From: Bradyrhizobium centrolobii
GTDB taxonomy: Bacteria; Pseudomonadota; Alphaproteobacteria; Rhizobiales; Xanthobacteraceae
Length of the DNA stretch: 36,709 nt
Assembly: GCF_001641635.1 (NCBI RefSeq)
Contig: NZ_LUUB01000118.1
Coordinates: 103,561 to 140,269 of the forward strand
Reading direction: 5' to 3'
A model generated the notes under the pieces. It made no database searches. It was not told the origin of the DNA and saw only the letters and a list, made by a program, of their open reading frames with translations. A program made the translations under genes and the position numbers. Numbering within the stretch: the first letter of the stretch is position 1; each line of letters begins with the position of its first letter. This document shows positions 22,445-29,792 of the stretch, in pieces.

Positions 22445-25240
22445 ATGAAGAGCATCGCGATACGCATTCTCAAATGGGCGATCGTTTCGCTGGCGGCGCT
22501 GTCGGTCCTGCTCGTCATTGGCGGAATCCTTCTGTTCCGCGAGCTCGTCGAACCCGAGAGTGCGAAATTCGGCACCATGCCGGATGAAGCGAAGCTGGCC
22601 AGCCGGTCGCGGGAATCGCTGCCCGCCGTGGCGAAGCCTTGCAGCGAGGAGCCGGCCGACTGCAGCTATTTCGCCAAGATGGACAAGGGCCTCCTGGTGA
22701 AGCCGGCCGATGGCGCCTCCTATCCGAAGGAGGTCATGGAGGTCGCCGCACTGGCAAAGTTAACCCCGGAGCAGGTGCGCGAGAGCGCGAGCCTCGGCCA
22801 GACCGCCTGGATGATCTGGACTGGCGGCAATGATCGGTTCTGGGATTTTGCCGCGGGTAACACCACGGGCGCGTTCGATCTCCTGAAGACAGTCTCGTCC
22901 TACAAGGACACGGCCGGGAAGGGCATGGCCTACGGACGGCGCAATCGCTGGTCCTGGCTCGGCCTTGTCAATGAGCCGTGCTTCAGCGAAGCCACGGAAG
23001 GCGACGCCTCGCGGTTCGGGCTATGGCTCGACAAGCGCGATCTGAATTGCGCGCCTGATCCGTTTGCCGACCCGGACAAATATCCGGGCGTGCAGGTTGG
23101 CGCCCGCGGCAAGACGCTGCCTCCCGGCTCCTATTATGGAGAACCGACCGGCGTCGTGGGCTTGCGGCTCTTTCCAAATCCGGATTTCGACAAAAAGGCG
23201 CAGGAGGACTGGGACGCGGAGCGCTACTACACCGACCCGTCCTACTACAACAACGCCAAGCTGATCCGCCCTTACCGCGTCGGCATGTCCTGTGCGTTCT
23301 GTCACGTCGGACCCAGCGCGATCAATCCTCCGGCCGACCCGGAAAATCCAAAATGGGAAAATCTTGCCTCAAACCCCGGCGCTCAGTATTTTTGGGTCAG
23401 CCGGATCTTCTTCTGGAACACTAGGCCGCGCGACAAGGACAATGCTCCCGCGCCCAACGAGGGCAACTTCCTCTACCAGCTCTTCCACACCAACCCGCCC
23501 GGAAGCCTGGACACGTCGCTGGTCTCCTCGGACTACATGAACAATCCGCGGACGATGAACGCCGTCTACAGCGTCATTCCTCGCCTGAAGCCAAGCCTCG
23601 AGCACGGCGCGGAGCAGTTGAAGGGTGGCGAGCTGGATAACAAGCAGCTTCAGGACTTTCCGCAGACGGCCGCGCTTTCCCAGTTCTGGGATCCGGCCAG
23701 CGGCACGTCGCACACCATGCGGGTGCTGAAGGACGGCGCTGATGCCGTGGGTACCCTGGGCGCGCTCAACCGCGTCTATCTGAACATCGGCCTCTTCAGC
23801 GAGGAATGGCTGCTACATTTCCGCCCCTTCGTCGGCGGACGCAAGATCACGCCGATCAGGATCAGCGATGCGGAGAAGCAATCGGTCTACTGGCAGGCGA
23901 CAGAAGACCGCACGGCGGACATGGCGGTCTTCTTCCTCGTCACCGCGCGTCCCGATCGTCTGGAGGACATTCGTGAAGGCGAGCCGTTTCTCGAAGACCT
24001 CAATTCCGACAAGGTCAATCGCGGCAAGGTCGTCTTCGCCGAGAATTGCGCCGCCTGCCATTCGAGCAAGATGCCGGACATCCCGGCGAATTCGGGGATC
24101 GACAACGGCATCTGCGCTGGCGGCGGCAACGGACCAAATTATCGCCAGTGCTGGGACCGCTATTGGGAATGGACGCAGTCCAAGGCGTTCAAGGAGGCGA
24201 TGGTCAAGCTGGTCATGGAGCGCGACGAGTCCGGCCACGACGTCTTCCTGGATGGCAATTATCTGTCGTCCGAGCGCCGGGTCCCTGTCGACCTCCTGCA
24301 GACCAACGCCTGCACACCGCTCGCCACCAACGGCCTGGCCGGCGACATCTGGGATAATTTCACCTCGTCGTCGTACAAGACCTTGCCGCCGGTCAAGGAA
24401 CTCACCGTCCAGCATCCGGTCTCCGGCGCGTCGATGCCGCTGCGGCCGCTCGGCAATGGGCGCGGCTATCTTCGGCCGCCCTCGCTGATCAGCCTGTGGT
24501 CGACCGCCCCGTTCCTGTCGAACAACTCTGTCGGGTACGAGGATGATGCGTATTACCGCTACGGCTATCGCGCCCCGGCCTCTCGCGGCGGCAACTATGG
24601 AGACTACGCCGGCGCAGAACGCTGCCCGGCGGCAAGCGACGATGACTCCTATTTGCCGTGTGTCGCCAATCGGGTGAAGGTCTTCGAACGATCGATCCGG
24701 CAGATGCTGAACCCGTCGACGCGGCGCATGGACAAGCACACGCAGATTCCAGTGCCCGGCTACATCTATCGCACGACCGCACTCGCCTGCCTGTTGGTCC
24801 CATCGGGCTACATGCCGCCATGGGAGCAGCGCGTGTCCGGCCCGCTGCATTGGCTGGCGCCATGGGCGATCGACCAGAAGGGCGGAATTGCGCTTGGACC
24901 TTTGCCAAAGGATTTTCCCATCAATGCTCTGACAAACACGAAGCTGTTGCCCGATCACGACGAGCCCGGAGGCATCGGCCATTACTGGCGGCTGGCAAAG
25001 GCGTTGCCGACGCTGGCCAGCGCCTTCAAGAGGATGGGCGGGAAATGCTCGCCCGGTGAACTCGCTGATCCGCAAACCCAGGCCAACTCCGAAGCCGCCG
25101 TGCGCGACACGGGATTGGTCGACGCGCTGGTCGGGCTGAGCAAATGTCCGGACTATGTCGTCAATCGCGGCCACTACTTCGGGGCCGATCTGCCCGCCGA
25201 CGATAAGGAAGCACTCGTCGCCTATCTCAAGCATTTCTGA
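22445..25240 (+). CDS. Large membrane-anchored diheme c-type cytochrome (931 residues, paralog 3)
   Basis: 931 residues, much longer than its 511- and 522-residue neighbours. One N-terminal helix (9-31), then a large periplasmic part. Haem sites are CAFCH (283-287, in RVGMSCAFCHVGP) and CAACH (535-539, in FAENCAACHSSKMPD). The C-terminus (HYFGADLPADDKEALVAYLK) clearly matches its neighbours. The equivalent of their YLHNGS motif reads PFLSNNSVG (689-697): the His is replaced by Ser692, so the distal haem ligation must differ. An added N-terminal domain of about 200 residues and an insert after the second haem (540-680) with several extra cysteines account for the length. It starts 25 bases after paralog 2 without a strong ribosome-binding site and is followed after 8 bases by the GMC gene. 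Confidence 0.83.
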   Translation: MKSIAIRILKWAIVSLAALSVLLVIGGILLFRELVEPESAKFGTMPDEAKLASRSRESLPAVAKPCSEEPADCSYFAKMDKGLLVKPADGASYPKEVMEVAALAKLTPEQVRESASLGQTAWMIWTGGNDRFWDFAAGNTTGAFDLLKTVSSYKDTAGKGMAYGRRNRWSWLGLVNEPCFSEATEGDASRFGLWLDKRDLNCAPDPFADPDKYPGVQVGARGKTLPPGSYYGEPTGVVGLRLFPNPDFDKKAQEDWDAERYYTDPSYYNNAKLIRPYRVGMSCAFCHVGPSAINPPADPENPKWENLASNPGAQYFWVSRIFFWNTRPRDKDNAPAPNEGNFLYQLFHTNPPGSLDTSLVSSDYMNNPRTMNAVYSVIPRLKPSLEHGAEQLKGGELDNKQLQDFPQTAALSQFWDPASGTSHTMRVLKDGADAVGTLGALNRVYLNIGLFSEEWLLHFRPFVGGRKITPIRISDAEKQSVYWQATEDRTADMAVFFLVTARPDRLEDIREGEPFLEDLNSDKVNRGKVVFAENCAACHSSKMPDIPANSGIDNGICAGGGNGPNYRQCWDRYWEWTQSKAFKEAMVKLVMERDESGHDVFLDGNYLSSERRVPVDLLQTNACTPLATNGLAGDIWDNFTSSSYKTLPPVKELTVQHPVSGASMPLRPLGNGRGYLRPPSLISLWSTAPFLSNNSVGYEDDAYYRYGYRAPASRGGNYGDYAGAERCPAASDDDSYLPCVANRVKVFERSIRQMLNPSTRRMDKHTQIPVPGYIYRTTALACLLVPSGYMPPWEQRVSGPLHWLAPWAIDQKGGIALGPLPKDFPINALTNTKLLPDHDEPGGIGHYWRLAKALPTLASAFKRMGGKCSPGELADPQTQANSEAAVRDTGLVDALVGLSKCPDYVVNRGHYFGADLPADDKEALVAYLKHF

Positions 25241-25248
25241 GGTGTGCC

Positions 25249-27120
25249 GTGACGGAGGTGGAGAGCTATGACTATGTCGTGGTCGGCGCGGGCGCCGGCG
25301 GCGGCGTGCTGGCGGCGCGATTGGCCGAGGCTGGCCGGCGCGTGCTGGTGCTGGACGCAGGCGATGATCCCGTAAGGTCCGCGGACGCAGTCTCGCCGGA
25401 AAGCCGGCCTGTCGGGCCGGACTATCAGGTTCCCGCCTTTCATCCCTTCGCGTCCGAAAATCCCGGGCTGAGATGGAATTTCTGGGTGCGCCACTATGCG
25501 GATACGGCGCAACAGCAGAAGGATTGGCGCTACCGCGCGAACTGGGAGGGGGAAGCGGTCGATGGCGTGGTTTATCCGCGCGCGAGCGGCCTCGGCGGCT
25601 GCACCAGCCATAATGCGATGATCATCGTGCGGCCGAACAACGCCGACTGGAATCATATCTGGGAGATTACCGGCGACGCCTCGTGGCGGGCGTCCAACAT
25701 GCAACGATATTTTCTTCGGCTCGAGCGCTGCCGCTATCGGTGGCTCAGGTGGCTCGATCGGTTGTTCGGCTGGAATCCGACCGGGCATGGCTGGCGCGGC
25801 TGGCTGACGACCCAACGCGCATTGCCGTTGCGGGCTGTTCTCGATTGGCGCCTTCGGCGAACGATGCGGCGGGCTTTGCTCACCACTGCCAGCCTGCTGC
25901 CGGACGCGGCCGAAGGCTGGGGCTGGCTGATGCGCAGTCTAGGCGATCCCAACGACGAGAGACTTTTGGATGTCGAGGCCTCGACCATCTGCCTGACGCC
26001 CATGTCGTCCGCGCGGCATACGCGTACCGGGCCGCGCGAATTTCTGCTCGACGTACAAAGGCGATTTCCGAACAACCTGACGATACGGCTGAACGCACTC
26101 GTTACCCGCATCAAGATCGATCCTGTCTCACGCACAGCATCTGGCGTCATTTATCGTGAGGGGAGGCGGATCTATCGGGCCGCGGCACAGCCTCGCGGTG
26201 AAGCAGGGCGGGAAAGATTCGTCGGCGCGAGCCGCGAGGTGATCCTGGCTGGCGGGGCCTTCAACACACCGCAACTGCTGATGTTGTCGGGGATCGGCGA
26301 TCGGGAGCACCTGGCGGGCTGCCGGATTGTAGCGGTGAAGGACTTGCCGGGTGTCGGCCGAAACCTCCAGGATCGATATGAGATTGGCGTGGTCAACCGG
26401 GTCAGGCAGCCGTGGGATGCCCTGCGCGGCGCGACATACACGACCAAGGACCGCTTGTATCGTCAATGGCGCCGATGGGGGACCGGAGCCTACACCAGCA
26501 ACGGACTTCTGTTCTCGGCGAAGTTCCGGTCGCGGACCGATCAGGAGCGTCCTGACCTGTTCTGCTTCTGCCTTCTCGCTGATTTCCGCGGCTACTATCC
26601 CGGCTATTCGGAACGCATCAACAAGCTCGACTATCTCACCTGGGCGGTCCTCAAGGCCTACACGCACAACACGGCAGGCACCGTGCGATTGCGATCCAAC
26701 GATCCGTTGGACCGGCCCCTGATCAACTTTCGCCATTTCGCTGAAGGTAATTTTGCTCCAGACGCCGATCTCGATGCGATGATCACCGGAATTCGCTTCG
26801 GGCGCAAAGTTGCTGATGCATTGGGAAAGCTGATCGTCGAAGAGGAGGTTCCCGGCCGCCATCTCTATACCGATGACCAATTGCGCCGCCATGTCGAGGA
26901 TAACGCCTGGGGCCATCACGCCTGTGGTACCTGTGCGATGAAGCCGGAAGATCAAGGTGGCGTGGTCGACAGCGAATTCCGAGTCTATGGCATGCGGAAT
27001 CTCCGGATCGTCGATGCGTCGATCTTTCCGCGCATCCCCGGCTATTTCATCGTGACAGCCGTGTACATGATCGCCGAAAAGGCTGCCGACGTTCTTCTGG
27101 GTGATCGCGAGCCGGTGTGA
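25249..27120 (+). CDS. GMC family FAD-dependent oxidoreductase
   Basis: 623 residues from GTG 25249, with GAGGTG just ahead. Residues 7-40 hold the FAD Rossmann motif (YDYVVVGAGAGGGVLAARLA). GMC signature 1 is RASGLGGCTSHNAMI, and the C-terminal signature contains WGHHACGTCAM (His556, His557) and RIVDASIFPRIPGYFIVTAV. His557 fits the catalytic His of the family. The customary second His/Asn position in the last motif falls on hydrophobic residues (FIVT), as in a subgroup of bacterial GMC proteins. It has no signal peptide and no haem motif, so it appears cytoplasmic. Family members oxidise alcohols or similar groups (choline, glucose, cholesterol). It closes the six-gene operon, eight bases after the 931-residue cytochrome gene. 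The substrate is unknown. Confidence 0.9.
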   Translation: MTEVESYDYVVVGAGAGGGVLAARLAEAGRRVLVLDAGDDPVRSADAVSPESRPVGPDYQVPAFHPFASENPGLRWNFWVRHYADTAQQQKDWRYRANWEGEAVDGVVYPRASGLGGCTSHNAMIIVRPNNADWNHIWEITGDASWRASNMQRYFLRLERCRYRWLRWLDRLFGWNPTGHGWRGWLTTQRALPLRAVLDWRLRRTMRRALLTTASLLPDAAEGWGWLMRSLGDPNDERLLDVEASTICLTPMSSARHTRTGPREFLLDVQRRFPNNLTIRLNALVTRIKIDPVSRTASGVIYREGRRIYRAAAQPRGEAGRERFVGASREVILAGGAFNTPQLLMLSGIGDREHLAGCRIVAVKDLPGVGRNLQDRYEIGVVNRVRQPWDALRGATYTTKDRLYRQWRRWGTGAYTSNGLLFSAKFRSRTDQERPDLFCFCLLADFRGYYPGYSERINKLDYLTWAVLKAYTHNTAGTVRLRSNDPLDRPLINFRHFAEGNFAPDADLDAMITGIRFGRKVADALGKLIVEEEVPGRHLYTDDQLRRHVEDNAWGHHACGTCAMKPEDQGGVVDSEFRVYGMRNLRIVDASIFPRIPGYFIVTAVYMIAEKAADVLLGDREPV

Positions 27121-27192
27121 TCAGGCCATCGAGCCGGGGCGTAGCCAACGCGAACGCGAGGCCAGACGGTGGCAGCGGCGCGGTCCGCAACC

Positions 27193-27474
27193 TCAACAGC
27201 CACGGCAGATGGTCAGCTTGCTGTCGATGGCGCCTTCCTCCAAGGTGGGCTTGAGGTCGCTCGCAAGCGACGGATCCTCGCTCCGCGTCACCTGCCGCTC
27301 GGTCGGGAGCGGCGCAAATTCCTAAAGATGCGAGTTGGACGTCAGGGCCGGAGGGACTGCGGGATTGGCGGGCGCCATCAATCCGGTGCTGTGCGAACTG
27401 CCTCTTCCGTAGGCGGCGGCCGCCGCGACGAGAATCAGGATCACTGCTGCGAGATGCACCGTGGCTCTCTGCAT
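27193..27474 (-). pseudogene. Small secreted protein gene interrupted by an in-frame amber codon
   Basis: ATG 27474 has GGAGA behind it and begins MQRATVHLAAVILILVAAAA, a signal peptide. Fifty codons later TAG (27324-27322) stops the frame after LTSNSHL. The very same frame continues EFAPLPTERQVTRSEDPSLA followed by SDLKPTLEEGAIDSKLTICRGC and TGA at 27195-27193, a protein-like stretch of 42 codons with no stop. Removing one nonsense codon (for example CAG to TAG) gives a coherent 93-residue secreted protein with a C-terminal CxxC. I therefore read it as a nonsense-mutated gene; alternatives are a genuine 50-residue protein at 27322-27474, stop-codon read-through, or a sequencing error. It lies between the GMC gene (convergent) and the kinase gene. 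Confidence 0.55.
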
Positions 27475-27666
27475 GCTGGTCTCCGTTCGGTTGGCCCGGC
27501 TCGATAACCGCACGTGGCGAATTATGCCTCCGGGGCTTTCCGGCCGGGTAGACAAATCGGTGTGACTTGGCGCCTCTGTCGATGAATTCTCGTTAAGGCT
27601 CGGGTCGACCCGCGATGCCCGTGTAGTCGACGGCGGCATCTCGCGTGCCATCGCTCGCCGCGCAAG

Positions 27667-28992
27667 TCAGGACGAGCCTTGCCCGTCTTGTCTGGCGTTC
27701 GAAAGCAGCAAGCGAGCGCAAAGACCACTGGGTTTGTTGTCGAGCAGCAGGAGTGACCCGCCGTGAGCGGTGGCGATGGCCTGCGCGATCGAGAGGCCGA
27801 GCCCGAATCCGGCGGTCTCGTCCATCGTGCGGGCTTCTTCGCCGCGCACGAAGGGCTCCAACATCGCCGACTTGCTCTCGTCGGGAATTCCGGGACCGTC
27901 GTCGCAGACTTCGATGATGATCTGGTCGTCCGCAATCGACAACGCGACGGTCACCTCGGTCCCGAACCGGGTCGCGTTCTCGACGAGGTTCCCGACCGCG
28001 CGGATGATTTCATCCGGCCGCGCGGTCATTGCGGCCCGGTCGGGCCCCTGATACGTCACGGCATGTCCGCAATCGGAGAATTGCTCGCAGACCATCTGGA
28101 CCAGCGCCGCAAGGTCCACCAGCGTCGGCTTGACGGCGCTCTCGCTGCGCAGCAGCGACAGGACGGACTCGAGCATCGACTGCATTTGGTCGAGGTCGCG
28201 CAATGTTTGTGCGCGCTGCGTCGAATCGTCGATGTATTCCGAGCGCAGCCGCAGGCGCGTGATGGGCGTCCGCAGGTCGTGGCTGATGGCCGCGAGCATC
28301 CGTGTTCTGTCGTTCATCAGTGCGGTAATCCGCTCGCGCATCCGGTTGAGCGCCCTGGCTGTCGAGCGGATCTCCTCGGGTCCGGTCTCGGGCAGGGGAG
28401 CGGACGACCGGCTCAGGCTGAAGTCTTCCGCGGCCCGCGCGAATGCGGACAGGGGCGAACTGAGCGCGCGGCCGGCCCAGACGCCAAGCAGCGTGACGCT
28501 TGCGACGAGGAACAGCAGCGTGCTCGTCCAGAGACCGCTGACGAATGGCGGCAGCTTGGGGGATCCAATGGTGCCCTCGAGCACCTCGTTGTTGGGCAGG
28601 TAGTACCACACCCGATCGTCGTCCGACGAGGCGCCTCGAAGGATATCGACTTGACCGTCGAGCGGTGAAGGGATGGTGGTGAGGCTTAGCCCGGGCGGTG
28701 GCGCGGCGGATTCCGGGCTGCCCTCTCTCAATTGCAGCTTCAGCGCGGGAAAAGTGCGGTGGATGTTGTCCAGAACGATGCTGCGCTCCGATCGCGGCGT
28801 GCTGGCAATGATCCGCGCGGCCAGTTCGAACTGCTCCATGGGCCTGTTCGTCAGCAGCTTCGGCCGGTTGAGCAGGAAATATCCGGCGATCAGGACATGG
28901 ATCAGGACGAGCGAGACCAGGATCAAGGCCGCGATCTGACCGCTGATCCGCCTGAGGCTGAACAGCGCGATGATGTCAGTTGCTCGGCTCAC
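27667..28992 (-). CDS. Sensor histidine kinase
   Basis: 441 residues from GTG 28992, overlapping the response-regulator stop (GTGA). Two membrane helices (about 18-41 and 154-172) flank a periplasmic sensor of about 110 residues. HAMP follows (172-226), then the dimerisation box AAISHDLRTPITRLR with phosphorylated His238, and the ATPase with N-box VGNLVENATRFG, G1 DDGPGIPD and G2 GFGLGLSIAQAIATAHGG. The periplasmic domain is EnvZ/CpxA-like in size, not CHASE or PAS. It is the last gene of the leftward operon OMF-macA-macB-regulator-kinase, so it presumably senses what the pump exports or cell-envelope stress. The class is certain and the signal unknown. Confidence 0.93.
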   Translation of the reverse strand: MSRATDIIALFSLRRISGQIAALILVSLVLIHVLIAGYFLLNRPKLLTNRPMEQFELAARIIASTPRSERSIVLDNIHRTFPALKLQLREGSPESAAPPPGLSLTTIPSPLDGQVDILRGASSDDDRVWYYLPNNEVLEGTIGSPKLPPFVSGLWTSTLLFLVASVTLLGVWAGRALSSPLSAFARAAEDFSLSRSSAPLPETGPEEIRSTARALNRMRERITALMNDRTRMLAAISHDLRTPITRLRLRSEYIDDSTQRAQTLRDLDQMQSMLESVLSLLRSESAVKPTLVDLAALVQMVCEQFSDCGHAVTYQGPDRAAMTARPDEIIRAVGNLVENATRFGTEVTVALSIADDQIIIEVCDDGPGIPDESKSAMLEPFVRGEEARTMDETAGFGLGLSIAQAIATAHGGSLLLLDNKPSGLCARLLLSNARQDGQGSS

Positions 28993-29777
28993 GGCTGCTC
29001 CACATCCGGCGTGAAGATGTAGCCACCAGTCCGGACGGTTCTGATCACGGAGGTGCCTTCGGTCCTGTCGAGCTTACGACGCAGCCGGCTCACCAGCACG
29101 TCGATGCTGCGGCCGAAGGCGCCGCCGGGACGGCCGCGCGTCATGCTCAAGAGGTTGTCGCGCGTGAGAATCCGGCCGGGCCGTTCGCAGAAGGCCTGAA
29201 GAAGATCGAATTCGGCGCTCGTCAGCGGCACCTGCGCGCCCTCGGGATCGCGCAATTCGCGCATCCGAAGGTCGATCGACCAACCGCGGAACTTGAGGCG
29301 CGTCGCAGTCGGTCCGGCCACGGGCCCGCCCGACTGCCGGCGTAACACCGCATTGATCCTGGCGAGAAGTTCGCGCGGGTTGAACGGCTTCGGCAGATAG
29401 TCGTCGGCGCCCATCTCGAGACCGAGGATGCGGTCGAGATCCTCGCCCTTGGCCGTGAGAATGATGATCGGCGTCGTGGATTCCACGCGCAGGCGGCGGC
29501 AGAGGCTCAGGCCATCCTCTCCCGGCAACATCAGGTCGAGCACGATCAGATCGACCCGGTTCTGTGAAAGATATCGGTCCATCTCGCGGCCGTTCGCGAC
29601 AGCGCTCACCGCAAACGCGTGCTCGCGCAGATAGCGTGCGATAAGGTCCTTGGTCTGCTGATCGTCCTCGACGATCAAGATGCTTTGCGTGCCGTTGGCC
29701 ATGAGTTGGATCAAATCCGGATCGTCGATCGGTGCTCGAATTGCGGACGAATGTCGCGCCCGGGAAACTACGGTCAT
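28989..29777 (-). CDS. OmpR/PhoB family response regulator
   Basis: 262 residues from ATG 29777 (AGGA precedes it). An inner ATG at 29702 (MANGTQSILIVEDD) removes a tail of 25 residues but lacks a ribosome-binding site. The receiver domain has the acidic pair VEDD (37-39), phosphorylation at Asp81 (LIVLDLMLPG) and the Lys in YLPKPFNP. The winged helix C-terminal domain starts at about 160 and includes LTSAEFDLLQAFCERPGRIL and DVLVSRLRRKLD. It overlaps the kinase gene and lies 15 bases after macB, so the two-component pair is co-transcribed with the pump. Autoregulation of the pump operon is the natural inference, though no repeated motif upstream of 34541 has been identified. Confidence 0.93.
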   Translation of the reverse strand: MTVVSRARHSSAIRAPIDDPDLIQLMANGTQSILIVEDDQQTKDLIARYLREHAFAVSAVANGREMDRYLSQNRVDLIVLDLMLPGEDGLSLCRRLRVESTTPIIILTAKGEDLDRILGLEMGADDYLPKPFNPRELLARINAVLRRQSGGPVAGPTATRLKFRGWSIDLRMRELRDPEGAQVPLTSAEFDLLQAFCERPGRILTRDNLLSMTRGRPGGAFGRSIDVLVSRLRRKLDRTEGTSVIRTVRTGGYIFTPDVEQP

Positions 29778-29792
29778 GGTGCAATCCTAGGG

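Noticed and set aside
17453..27120. Reading the operon as methylamine dehydrogenase maturation (MauG) genes
   Set aside because: The cytochromes have MauG-like motifs, but no mauA/mauB-type subunit or other mau gene is in the window and the flavoenzymes do not belong to that system.
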